From Diadema setosum (taxonomy: Eukaryota > Echinodermata > Echinoidea > Diadematoida > Diadematidae): 64,000 nucleotides of DNA. The stretch is taken from positions 4,919,367 to 4,983,366 of the forward strand of contig CM067077.1 of the NCBI GenBank assembly GCA_033980235.1, in the 5' to 3' direction. Below, one piece after another: positions 12,110 through 23,739 of this stretch (the stretch's first letter is position 1; each line of letters begins with the position of its first letter). Both the position numbers and the translations under genes were made by a program. The notes under the pieces are model-generated. The model ran no database searches. It was not told the origin of the DNA and worked only from the letters and a program-made list of their open reading frames with translations.

Positions 12110-12290
12110 GCTCGATGAACAAGGCACGGAAATTATTCCCGATCAAAGCGACGGGGATTAACGGACGAGCGGTTCCTTTGTGACAGCGCGGCTCACTCAT
12201 TATCGTAATGGAAATGCCTATTGAATAGGAACAGTCCGTCCCTAATGAGATTTGGTTGCAAGAGTAAGTAGAGTTTACAGTCGTTGATGT
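12110..12290. other. complex single-copy block, possible cis-regulatory module
   Basis: About 180 bp are more GC-balanced and less repetitive than the surroundings, with no open frame. They contain gatcaaag (12141-12148, TCF/LEF-type) and ggatta (12155-12160, Otx-type). These short words occur by chance, so the call is only a suggestion. Confidence 0.25.
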
Positions 12291-14134
12291 TTCAATTTAA
12301 TTCGGAACATAAGCGTGCATCCCGCTATCATGCTGTACCACCATACTATCATGCACTTGGAAATCCGGGGGGAGGGGGGAGGGGGAGTTATCCCAAAGTT
12401 CTCAAGACAACTTACAGAAGAAGACACAGCTAGCTAGAGAGAAAAGGAATGCATGTTAAAAAACACAGCAAGTAAATTTCCCATTCATGGACATCATGAT
12501 TAAAACATTACATTTTTCCTAATAACTGCAGCAGCAAAAGTCTTTGAACTCTACCCAATCCTGCAAACGAATGCCCTTACAAAGTGACGTCTCGAGTAAT
12601 TCATTGTTGCAGTTTTGTCTATTCATCCTTACTTTCTAATCTACTGTTGTAAACTGCTCATGTTGTTGTGCACACTCCAAAATCCAAAGATTTCCATTGC
12701 CTATAACTCGATACCAAGCTGCCCACCATACAACTCAACATTAATTTTCAAACCATTCTCCCCTTTTGGCCATTTTTTTTTTCTTTTACACATACTTTAA
12801 TAAAACTAAATATATAATCAAATATTTATCATGCTTACTCCATACCTGCTAACTTTAGAATTCATAAGATAGGAATAGATAGGGGAAATATTGCAAATAC
12901 AGGGATTTTACATAGGAAATCAAATAAATATGAGAATGCAAGGCTGTATTGAGCTTCTACTCTAAAAACATAGTCCTGAACATTCTTTTCAGATAAAGAT
13001 AGTTGGTATGAATGGCATTTGCCATCCCCTCAAAAGTGCACACCTAAACTGTTCTGAAAATTTTCTCAGAATTATTTCACAAACTTACTGCCAGACTACA
13101 AAAGATAAAGAAATACAAGAGAAAGAACAACAGATAAATTCTGATATCAGTTAAAGCACTTCTGCAACTGTGTTACTTTAAACTTTTTTTTTCTCTCTTT
13201 GTTTGCTTCTTTGTTTGTTTTTGTTTGTGTGTGTGTGCATGTGTGTGTATGTTTATTCTTGGAGGTGGGGATTTTATGAAATATTCAATGGCTCAGAAAT
13301 AAACAGACAAAGTTTTCTACACAAGCGATCCAAAATACAACTAGAGATAAACAAATCAAAGCTTAACTATAAAGCTAACCTACACATCACTTATTTCTGC
13401 TTTTTTTTCAGTCAGCCATTTACGAACAACTCTCTGCGATGTCGACAATCAATGTACCCAGCTTTGCACCGTAGCTCAAAGCTTGATCTCGGGAATGGGC
13501 AAAAAACTGCATGTGGCATCAGTTTTGGATATGACTGCAGATGGTATGACCTCGTCCAATCTGGGGCACAAACAAACATGTAGCTCAAGAGACCTACACC
13601 TGCATGCAGCCCGGGGTTGTTTTCATGTTCACTGCTAGCTCTGTGCAAATCATGTTACTCCCCGGGTCAAAAGTACAATGTGTTTTCAAGTAGTCATTAA
13701 AGTATGGCACCTAATATGTGTCATGTATTAACTGGACTATCCTGCAGGATCTAAATTTTGATGCTTTTTTAGGATTTTTGAAAATGTTGCAGTGACATAC
13801 TATGCTCCATAGGATAAGTCTCATTCAGTAAAAACTACTAAGTTAATGTCCTTTCAAGCATTCATGAGAATGTTACACCATATTATGCACCGACCAAACT
13901 GAAGAGAAATACTCTAATTACTACATCATATTGACAAGCTTTCAAGAAAATGTTGAGTGAATATGCAACCTCATCCTGTGGACCATCTTGCATGAACTAC
14001 AAACTTTCATATGTTTCAATACTTTTGCAAAAGAGTTTCATTTAATATTAGTCACAATATACTCTAAAGCAAATATAGCAAGAGCTTTAACCTTGATGTT
14101 TTAAAGCTTCCTTGAAGGTTTTACTCTCTAAAAA

Positions 14135-14310
14135 ATTTCGAGTGAATAATTCACTCCTCGGAAGGAGTGAATAAAATTTCACTCAATTAAGAGTGACTTT
14201 CAATCGTTGTCGAGTGAATTTCACTCTTGTAACGAGTGAAATTTGTGTGAAACCCATTCGCCGAGTGAATTCCGAGTGAAAATTAAGCCGAGTGAATTCC
14301 GAGTGAATAC
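14135..14310. repeat. left subterminal GAGTGAA repeat cluster
   Basis: Around ten occurrences of gagtgaa or ttcactc in both orientations within 175 bp, including gagtgaattccgagtgaa twice. They mirror the cluster at the right end of the same element and are probable transposase-binding or TIR-extension repeats (inference). Confidence 0.8.
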
Positions 14311-14574
14311 ATAATTAAACGCATTTGGCTAGGCCAATAGAAATTGATAATTCCCCTGTCATGTGTTTACTCTAAGCCAATCACCAGCCGCAATTTCCCC
14401 TGGCTTGGGCGCGGGCAGGTTTACCTGAACAGCGACGCGTCGCCTGTGCGTGGTGGACTGTGTGCAATTGCGTACAGAGCTGTGCGTGTAAATTATGCAT
14501 AGGATCACAGATTTACGTGCGTGTAAGTGCAATCGTGAGAATCTGAGCCTGGATGTCGTGATGGACGTGAGAAA

Positions 14575-14625
14575 ATGTCTGTCTTCAAATTGAGTGGGGC
14601 GGAGATATTATTCACATCTTTGAAG
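14575..14625 (+). CDS. candidate first exon of the element-borne gene
   Basis: ATG at 14575 opens MSVFKLSGAEILFTSLK and ends exactly at a consensus donor AAG/gtaagc in phase 0. It lies about 100 bp downstream of the GC-rich segment at the start of the element, a natural place for a promoter. No following exon with a certain matching phase was found; the open stretch ending at 15455 is one possibility. Confidence 0.35.
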
Positions 14626-15022
14626 GTAAGCAAACCATAGATCGATCTAATTATAACTTGTTGAGTTTTTTCAGCATTACGGGCTAGTCTAACGTTATAC
14701 CTCTCCGTAAACGACCATAAGTAAGTTACCTTTAGGGTTCTATACGAATAACCTCGGGCCGCCCGTGGCACAGTTAGCTATATGGGGCTGGTCATACCAT
14801 AGAACACCTTACGAACAGCTAGAATCCGAGGCCGAAACTCAACTGGTACACACTATAGGTGTTGCCCTGTTGGGATCTAATAAGACTTTAGTTTAATTGT
14901 ACACGTTGGGATCTAGGGCTTGAACTATTCAAAAAAAAAATAATAAAACTGAGTGATGAATGAAACGTTGGTCGTTAGCCATTGAATTGACATTCGTAAG
15001 CATAATATCATCACATAACTAT

Positions 15023-15078
15023 ACACAGCCCAGTCGCTGTACGTAGGTACGTCTTAATGTACAGCGACTGGGCTGTGT
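15023..15078. repeat. perfect 20-bp inverted repeat (hairpin)
   Basis: Arms acacagcccagtcgctgtac (15023-15042) and gtacagcgactgggctgtgt (15059-15078) are exact reverse complements, separated by 16 bases. The perfect match suggests either a recent insertion or a hairpin kept by selection. Confidence 0.9.
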
Positions 15079-15344
15079 AGTTAATCATCACACAGAGATT
15101 CTGTGGTCGAGTGTAGAGATCGAACTTTAACTGTTACTAAAGCTGTGCTAATTAAAGCAATAGATTAGAAGCGCCTAGCGCCAGACGCGTACTCTACATT
15201 GCCATTGTTGAGTTGACATCCGAATCACTGACACTGGTCTGTGTTGCCAGATGAGATGGTGATCTCGATCAGTACGGTAATAAAGAATGGTGAAATTTGG
15301 TGATTTATGATTATTGTTCATTATATACACTGTATGTAGTAAAA

Positions 15345-15455
15345 AGGACATTTATTTGCCGCTACAATTGTACATTCGAGCATCCAAACAGCTGGGAGAA
15401 TATTACGTACACTAGCTCCCACGTCATGTGTCGTGATCATCTACTACTGTACCAG
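15345..15455 (+). CDS. possible exon with Cys/His pattern
   Basis: An open frame ends at a strong donor CCAG/gtaaga at 15456. The residues RYNCTFEHPNSWENITYT then SSHVMCRDHLLLYQ show spaced Cys and His that could form a zinc-binding fold. The acceptor is uncertain; AG dinucleotides at 15343-15344 and 15392-15393 are candidates, and neither joins exon 14575-14625 in phase without an intermediate exon. Confidence 0.25.
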
Positions 15456-15849
15456 GTAAGAAGTGTGATGCGTGTACTGTTCGTGTTAAGTGTTGGTCCA
15501 CTGTGACATCACACTTCTACAACGTAGCTGAAGATCAGCGTGCTCGACACATCATGGAGATCGATCCCCCTTGTAGCAGACGATGACTGGTACTATTTTC
15601 AACATTGTTTTTTATGAAAGTTACAGGTAACCTTAGGTACCGGTATTGAAATTTGGCAGAGATCATCTTTGGGTCTTTAATTCTAACATTAAATATGCTG
15701 ATGTAGCTAAAAATGTAATTTGGCCTACTAGCTTTTGTATTGGTGCTCACTTAGTATTTGTGTGGACAAAACAACTGCATAATTATTGTCTTGTGGAAAT
15801 GAGTTCTAAATCCATTTCTGAACCTTGTGTTTTCATACTTTCCTCCAGA

Positions 15850-16020
15850 TAAAGACGTAGACTGGACATGACAGCTCTTTGGGAGTGATGGTGATTTAAA
15901 GGAACTCGGTGTATAGGGGTCATCATTTGGAGAACAAAGACAGATATTGATAGCTGTACAGTCTCTGTCACACGAAGAGGGTGCAGATCACCAGATTGCA
16001 AAGTACCAGATGTGGTCAAC
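15850..16020 (+). pseudogene. SAM-domain-like fragment with in-frame stops
   Basis: After a strong acceptor (actttcctccag) the frame reads QLFGSDGDLKELGV, stop, GSSFGEQRQILIAVQSL. This matches the second half of a sterile alpha motif domain (LxxLTxxDLKELGI..xGxRxxILxxIxxL). Two in-frame stops (one just before the Q, one after GV) make it non-functional as read. SAM-domain genes are known inside DNA transposons of fish and other animals (SAMD3-like proteins), which fits its place inside the TIR element. The family assignment is from pattern memory. Confidence 0.45.
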
Positions 16021-16270
16021 GACTAGCCATTGAATTCAGGGTTGACGAATGCTGGAAACACCGGGCCAACATCAGCGAAGGAGCCTCTGAGATATGGACT
16101 TCCATTGCATTAACCCTGCTGTAAGCTATTCTGTTGTTTTCCACTATGATTAATGAAGGGAGACTAGTTTGAAATTGATTTATATTCATTTTACATTCTA
16201 GAGTCTTAGTAATTACATAAGAGGCTACATTAAGAGACTGAAAGCTTGGTTGGTTTTATTTTGTTTGAAG

Positions 16271-18340
16271 AAATGATTTTCAAGATACTTCATGGAGCAG
16301 TTTTGGAGCTGTCCTTCCCTCTGAAAATGAATGTCTTGACAGGTTAGTGCTTGTATTTAAGAAAAATGTGTACCATGTACTTGCCGTATCGACAAAAGTG
16401 AAAATCATGTTATGGTCAGTCTTAAGTTGTGCAAGTAGAGCTGTTGCTTATGTCAAATATGTATGTTAAATGATTTTGCTCTTTAAGTTTATAATGTAGA
16501 CTGGAGGAACCTACTATCCTCATGCCATTTGTATTATTCATAAAACCATTAAATTTTACTTATTTGCCCAGGAATTCAACACACACATCACTTCAAGGGG
16601 GAAGAGATACTTCAAAAGCTGAGGGAAGGAGTTCTGACTGTTCCGAGGAGACATCTGCACACCCAGATCATTGCAGCATATTTGTTGTTGAAAATGGAAG
16701 CAGAAAACTGTACAGCGTAAGTTCAATTATTTAAAATATTATTATTATTCGTATATTATATTATCATAATCATTGAAAATTGGTCTGGAATACCAGTTTC
16801 CCATTGTCATGTCTTGTACTACATTTCCATCCAATATATAACCATGTAATTTGCCTGTTCATTTTTTTTTTTTTTTTTTGGTCTTCTCAAGTATAGAGAA
16901 AAGCAGACTAAAATTTGCCCCCTCCCCCCCCCCCCCCAAAAAAAAAAAAAAGAAGAAGAAAGAAAGTAGAAGGGACCGGTAAGTATAACATTGTTAATGA
17001 AGTGATGGTTACCGGTATAGATTTAAAAATAAAGACTGGTATACTTGTATGAGACATGTAAACAGAGTGTGCATACAAGACTCCATGCTGACTTATTTTC
17101 TTGGTAGCCCCATCGGGTCACATGTATATTGATTTGATAATAGTCCTAATACTTATGATTTAATCATCACAATGATTAATAAAAAAGTGGGAGTTGATGT
17201 GCCATGAAGTTCAATGGATAATCACATCTTGTATAATTTTTTCTACTAACTGTGCACATTTACACTTACCCTATCTGAATGAAATTTTCATATGTATTAA
17301 CTGATATCTGGCTCAAGTAGCAATAAATGTACTTGAAACAGTGGTACTGAATAGCAATAGAAATTAATGCCAAGAAGAAAAAAAAACATGAAAATAGTTC
17401 AGCCCCTTTAAAGATTAAAATGAGGGCCAAATTTTTTATGTTATATATTTGCGTCCTAGAATATGATAAACATTCTTCTTGCTTTCTTTTTAAATTCAGA
17501 TACCAAGCAGTGAGCAAAGGATGTTGTAGCCAAGGCTGTTACGATGCAGTACCCCACTTTGTGAGACACCACACAAGGTGCAAAAGGACATGTAAGTTTA
17601 TACTCGTAAGTTTATGTCATCTACAACTTTTTTTAGCCCTCTTTAGCAGAAAGCTTAAGTGACATACCTTGTAACATGGTATCTTATTCATCTAGCTTTC
17701 AAAAACTTCAACTTTTTCAACTTTTCTCAAGAGCTAGTGGACAGAATTAAGCAACCAAACGAGGAATTGATCATCCTTGTTTAGTTAGGGGGCAAGGACC
17801 CAAAGTTTTTCAGGTTATGGGCATGACCCCCCCCCCCCAAAAAAAAAAAAAAAAAAATGGCCTTTACAGGGAAATTGCATCTATGTCTTAATTAACTCAT
17901 TGTTCAAATATACAGGCAATGTGGGGTCTTTTAATAATCTTTGATGTACCTTCTCATAGATGTCTAATAAAGTTGTGTGCAGATTGGCCTGATTCCATGA
18001 CTTAGGTTCGATAAACGTTAACTTCAACGTAACGTAATGTAACTTAAGTTCCAACATGCCAGTTGCGCCGTTCATTTATAATAAACCTATTCTCCTTTTC
18101 TTCCATAAGAATGCCACTACATGTATTTCTACTGCTATCAGATCTTCATCAGTTATACATGTAGTCAGCTCTGTGCCAAAGTCAAATTTGTTGAGACTCA
18201 AGAAAAAGCTTTGACTTACAATGCATTCTTATATTTCAGTATACCTGTATAGCAAGGATCATGGATTCATTGAGTATCGTTTCAAGACCTTGAGGAGCTA
18301 TGACACCACTCATCACCTCAGGCAGAGAGAGAGAGAGTAG
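16271..18340 (+). CDS. four-exon coding chain of the element-borne SAMD3-like gene
   Basis: Exons 16271-16342, 16572-16716, 17500-17591 and 18240-18340 have clean acceptors (tttgtttgaag, atttgcccag, tttaaattcag, tatatttcag) and donors gttagt, gtaagt and gtaagt. Their phases join without a stop from ATG at 16273 to TAG at 18338-18340, about 135 residues. Exon 2 reads GEEILQKLREGVLTVPRRHL then HTQIIAAYLLLKM, which resembles the helical segment after the SAM domain in SAMD3-like transposon proteins. Exon 3 is Cys/His-rich (GCCSQGCYDAVPHFVRHHTRC). Caution: exons 1 and 2 are also open in another frame. That frame joins an upstream open segment (16040-16120, VDECWKHRANISEGASEIW) and stops in exon 3, so the true frame needs expression data. 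Confidence 0.4.
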
Positions 18341-19533
18341 TTGCAGCTTCCGCCAAGCCCCTGACCGAGCACCATTCCATCGTTAGATTAGAAGCCCAAT
18401 GAGAAGAGACAGCTACCATCGGTGTATAGGTCTAAATACCCTTGCTTTTTCCTCTTTTGAGATACAGTATATGCTCCTCTGACGTTGGAACTTACATTCT
18501 TGTTAAAGAGTCAGCCTCATCAGGCTCAGCGGTAGTTTATCATGAAGCTGTTACCAGGATGTACTGCAGCACTTCAACATTAAAAGCAGAACAGGGCTCG
18601 CCGATGAAAAGAGTTTGTTGCATAGAATGTGTGATTGTTAGTGCTTTAAATTGTTGATTGTTGTATATACTAGTAACTGAAAATAGTTTTGACTTATATA
18701 GTCAAGAAAAAATCTCCTCTTCATGGCCACATGTTAATCAATACATTCATCTGTAAGGTGTTCCAAGCATATGAAAGAATGTTTGGCCACACACAGCTTG
18801 GCATTCTGCATGATACGAATCTGGCTGCGCTCATGATTAAGCACCCCCTTCTCTCCAGGCAATTCTAACTTGCTTTAATAAAACCTTTTTATGGTCTAAT
18901 ATTCAAGAGAGAAAACTGTTGACAGACACTCGTATGTATTTTTTTTTCTTTCCCTAATTTTTTTGTTGTTGTTGTTGGGGGGGGGGACGCTACAAATAGC
19001 AGCTAAATAGTAGAATCTTCCTATGGTCATCCATGCTCTTGGGATGAAGATCATGTCTCCATGTCGTGATTAAGTTATCACATACATTTGTCACCCCTTT
19101 GATTAACAGTGATGCAGTACAATATGCATGTGCTCAAATTTATTGCATCCATATTCTTTGGAGTAGAGGGAAAAATCTTAAAAAAAAAAATAGACAAAAT
19201 TGGTGGGAATCATTGATCCCTAGGGTTACGGGACCCAGATTTATTTTGTACATTTTCACCTTTACGTAATTGATGTACTGTACTTTGAAAAACTTGTGGG
19301 TAGAAGCTCAGTTGGTTCAACTTCTTTTTCCACGAAACATCTGCAGCCCATCATTGATAAATCCACGGCATTAGAGTAGATGGAGCCAAATAGATTAGTT
19401 CACTATAATGTGCCAAGTCAAACTTATGGATAATTCTTCCCTTGACCTCATAACAAATTATTAAGATAACCTGCAACTGACAATCATATTTTGTTAGAGA
19501 GTGTTAGCAGTGATGTCACAATTGCCCACCATA

Positions 19534-19968
19534 AGGCTTCGTTCACATAGAAGTATACTATTTGGGTATTAGGGGCTCGTTTTCGAGGGCACGCGAATAG
19601 CTTGAATCGAACGATAGGATTTCCTAACACCGGTTCACATAAGAGGGCACTATTTGAATGTACCGAATAGCATAGAATAGTGTAGCAAAGTGGGAATCGA
19701 GCTTGTTCGATTTTCCTGCAGCGTATACCGTCTCACGTTTATGAAATAATGACAATTTTGGTCTGGATTTGCCCTTTAGCAAAAATAAGCATGTAGAGTG
19801 ACATTCTGATGCAGTTTAGAAATTGTTAATAAGATTTGCTGGGATGTAGGAGGAAGAAATCCTCACTGCATGGGATGGCAAGTTGACGGTGAGGGTGATG
19901 GTGTACTGGGTGCCCGAATTGCGAATAGGGAATACCGTATACCGTATACTTCTATGTGAACGCAGCCT
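19534..19968. mobile_element. family G element, 435-bp TIR MITE
   Basis: The left end aggcttcgttcacatagaag and the reverse complement of the right end aggctgcgttcacatagaag agree over 25 bp with one mismatch, then diverge. No coding capacity. It is inserted inside the 8.45-kb element, so it is younger than it. The terminal sequence is of the type seen in hAT-like MITEs (inference). Confidence 0.75.
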
Positions 19969-21256
19969 AATGAAGTCAATTGCCTAAACTGACTAGAAAT
20001 CAAGACTGCATACAAAAGCTGCAGCAATGTTTACTTCAGGGAAACCTAAGGCAGAAGAACACCTTTGTTAGAGAGGCATGCATGAATGAATATTGATCGC
20101 CTTTGCTCGGGAAGCCACCATTATGGTGTCCAACATGACGTCACATGAAATCACTCTATAAGAAATTCAGTTTGCATGCATTAGTTGTTGCTACATCTGG
20201 CAAAACTCGGAAGGATTATAAGTGTTCAATATTGTACAATGATGCCTTATTTAGGTGAAGAAGATCAATGATATGATACATGTTGTGTCAACTGTATTGA
20301 TTGCAATTCTTTTTCCATAAATAGTAGGCCCGGTTGGGGGGGGGGGGGGGAGCTACGAGCCCTCCTCCCCTTTGACATTCCATGCCAAATTTCATGAAGG
20401 CATGATTATTTTGGGGGGTTATTGATTGTAATCAATAACATAAATATTTTCATGCTGGACGTGTCGCTGACAAATTTCATTGAAAAGGCAATGAAAAACA
20501 AAAAGTAAGAAACAAAGAAATACATGAGTAAATAGAAAAAAATAGATACTTCAGAATTTTTTGATGGCACAATTTTTTTCTCTTTCATTTGCTATGGACG
20601 CTAGAAAGAATATTTACACACACAAAAAAAAAAATGTGCCTTTTTGGAAATTTAGTTATGGCAAATGGTCTGATTTCATGCTCAAATTAGCATAATTTAG
20701 CCAAGTGACTTTTTTTTTGTTGTTGAAAATCAACATTACCGTTTTATAGATTATGTCACAGGCAATTTGTGTGTGGATTTTGTAATGATCGCACGGTTGA
20801 TGGTTGAGGTCTGGGGGTTTCAGGGAGGCCCCCCTCTGGCTCTATCATCTACATAAATACCCCACCTACAGCCTACTTAAAGTCAAGACCGTGCTTCTCT
20901 GATCGAGTATGTTTAGGTATTTGTGCAAAGTACTTGTAGAGCATCACTGTGTTACATGACAGAGGATCCAAACTTGATTAACCATGCAGTATTGAAAATT
21001 TATGTATTTTTGTCAATTTTTCAAAGCAATCACAATTCCTGGTACATGTGTAATTGTTTTTGTATTATAATGTAGATGATGGTGACTATACTTTGCAAGT
21101 CTTTTGTAGCTTATCATTGAACATGCAATAATTATAATTTACTCACTTGTAGTCGAAAATTAAACATGTTCTGGAAGGGTACTCGTAAAATTTTTCACTT
21201 TTCCACAAACTTTATGAATTTGGCATATTTTCGGGGAAATGTGTGATGCTAATATT

Positions 21257-21504
21257 TGAAGAGTTTGTTCGCAAAAACTGATATGTCGATTTTTGAAGAT
21301 TTTGAAGTACGGTCTGTGTCATAAAGTACAAAATAATACCTTTTGAATTATATATTGGTCACTACATATAAAGGTACATTTTTGAAGTTATGATCAAAAG
21401 AAGCAAACATTTTCTTATTATTCTCTGTATTTTTCTTGAACTTTAATCACAAATATCTCCATTTGGCACATATGGACTTATCAGTTTTTGCAAACAAACT
21501 CTTC
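21257..21504 (-). mobile_element. family A element
   Basis: gaagagtttgttcgcaaaaa ... tttttgcaaacaaactcttc, with ATTT immediately on both sides, consistent with a short target duplication. It lies inside the 8.45-kb element. Confidence 0.85.
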
Positions 21505-21788
21505 ATTTGTAGAGCTTTGGGAATGACAGCTAGAGTAGCATTTTTACAAGGACCTTGTGATGATTATGGTGACAGTTGTTCTTAAATGATAAAAATATGT
21601 ATAATTATTATTGGCCACATAATTCATGGAAAACCAGATACTCAGCACGTGAAGACTGTTTGTAATGGTGTACTGCTCTGTAGTTGAAGTTTAGATATTT
21701 AAAGAGGTATATTCCTTCTTTTTTTTATTTCAGGTGATCCAGTGGACATCACACATTTATTTAATATAGAGAATCAGCTCATAAAAAA

Positions 21789-21803
21789 ATATATATATAT
21801 ATA
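21789..21803. repeat. short (AT)n run
   Basis: atatatatatatat next to a candidate acceptor (atttcag) at about 21734. No exon could be defined after it. Confidence 0.8.
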
Positions 21804-22244
21804 TCATGCGTAGCATTTAGTACATTATCTTCTTACATCCCCCTCAATGCTACTTAAAGAAAGAATAAATTAATAAGAAAGAATGAAACAACAGCCAATT
21901 GGATTACTAGCTTATATTTATTCAGTTTCATGTATTGATCCAGCTCAAGTAGGAATGACTTTCAAAACTGGAACACAAAGTTGGCAATGCACTGGGCTAC
22001 CAGTGGTGGATCGTTGGCTTCAAAATACATGCATTAATATTAACAAATATCTATATTATGAACGTTGCTTGCTGTTATTGTTTGTATTAGTTTGAGTGGT
22101 ATTCATTATTCCAGAAATGACTCCAGACCACCTAGATTTTTCCCAAATTCATCACCATTGTCACTTTTTCTTCCAGGGTTGAATAACTAGTCCACTGAGT
22201 GCTGTGATAGAGTTGTGTGCTCATGTAGAGTGTAATTCCGTTTG

Positions 22245-22560
22245 GGATTGAAAAAAGATTGAAAAAGGATTGAAAAAAGATTGAAAAAGGAGTGAAAAAC
22301 CTCCGGAGTGAAAGAAGAGTGAAATAAATAGGAGTGAATTGAGAGTGAGAAAGGAGTGAAAAACGACTGACAAAAGAGTGAAATACGTCAGGAGTGAATT
22401 TAGAGTGAGAAAGGAGTGAACATCCCACCAAAAACATTTCCGTCTTTTTTCACTCTCTTTTGGAGTGAAATTTCTGTTCACTCGAAATTCACTCCACTTC
22501 TAGTGATCCCCGACGTCACTACCAAGGGGAGTGAAAATCGAGTGAAAATTCACTCTTTCT
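22245..22560. repeat. right subterminal GAGTGAA/GATTGAAAAA repeat cluster
   Basis: It begins with four gattgaaaaa units, moves into gagtgaaa/gagtgaga units and ends with inverted ttcactc copies next to the right terminus. It is longer and more regular than the left cluster. Confidence 0.8.
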
Positions 22561-22871
22561 TTTTTAGAGAGTATGCTGGAAGAGTACACTGCAGTTTGGG
22601 AATTATCCTTTATTATCCCATCCTGCAAATATTCCTCACTTAAGGAGGTTTGTGTTTATTAATCACTTGTTTTCTCACTGTGTCTGAAGGTAGTTCATTA
22701 GAATTGGTCCCATGGATAACAAACTGATAATGACAATTTTGTCTACTTTTTTTCACACTGTCAGCCTTATTAATCTTATATCTAGTCATAGATTTTGCAA
22801 TGTTGGCATCATTATTCTAGATATAATAACATATTTCACACTGTCAGCTTCAGTATTCTTTATTTGTCTAA

Positions 22872-23259
22872 GACCGCGTTTACAGTGCAGGGCTGGGCTG
22901 AGCATGGCCTCAATTGCGGTACTCAGCCCCGCAATTCTGTGCGTTTACAGTGGACGGCTCGGCCCGGGCTTTTAATTCCAACCTTTCAATATTTTGTTGT
23001 AGTGGCACTCTGCTTGTAAACAAATGATTATTTGGGAGCGTGCTGGTCGCAATTTGGTACCGCATTTAGCCCAGTTTGCGTTTACAGCAAGAAAAGGCCA
23101 GGCCAAGCCCGGGCTGAGCCCAGGCCGAGACTACCTCCAGAGCTTGGCCAAATACACAGCCGTTTTTTTTTTTTTATTATTACATTTGGACTTTTGAGCA
23201 TTTACAGTGAAAGGAAGGCTGGGCTGAGCCTGGCCTTTTCACACACTGTAAACAGGGTC
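22872..23259. mobile_element. family H element, 388-bp TIR MITE inserted in a local repeat
   Basis: The left end gaccgcgtttacagtgcagg and the reverse complement of the right end gaccctgtttacagtgtgtg are inverted repeats. The subterminal parts repeat ggctgggctgag and the first half also has ctcggcccgggc. It sits within a local triplication of a unit reading cacactgtcagcttc...tagtcatagatt (22755, 22836 and 23264), splitting one unit. Confidence 0.78.
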
Positions 23260-23739
23260 ATAGATTCCACACTGTTAGGCTCATCTTTCTTAGATTTAGT
23301 CACAGATTAATCAGACAGGCTCCCGATTTTCTTGGGGTCCACAAATCACGCAAACTTACAAAATTTCAAAAACTCTACTGCACGGTTTGTCAACTTTTCA
23401 AAGACAGATTTCTTGTCTGCCACAAATGTAAACCATGTTTGCCCTTTTTATTCCACTAACTAGGCTAATATACGACACGAGGCATTACTGCATGACATTC
23501 TCGTTTGTTCTGTTCCCCGGGGCAGGAAACTTCAAAGTAATGTGGTCAATAACTGCAAATGTCTTTTGATCCTCCATCCTAATAACAAAGGAGAACATCT
23601 CGAGTGTAGCCACTGAGGGGCAGGAACTGAAAATTGAGGAAAAATCAAATGAAGATTGTTGCGACGTGGGATTGAGTTTGGCATTGTAATGCGATATGTC
23701 ATGCAGGAAAGCACTCAATTTGAAACCTGTATGCTCGAG

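Larger units (their letters stand above)
14124..22571 (+). mobile_element. 8.45-kb TIR element carrying a spliced gene
   Basis: The left end CTCTCTAAAAAATTTCGAG and the reverse complement of the right end CTCTCTAAAAAAGAAAGAG share 12 perfect bases, then a further GAGTGAAT..TTCACTC match. TA flanks both ends (14122-14123 and 22572-22573), as expected for a TA target duplication. Both subterminal regions (14135-14310 and 22245-22560) are full of GAGTGAA/TTCACTC repeats. Inside lie a GC-rich promoter-like segment (14380-14520), plus-strand exons (14575-18340), a hairpin (15023-15078), and younger G and A elements (19534 and 21257), which imply some age. I see no DDE transposase, so the superfamily is undecided. 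Confidence 0.62.
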
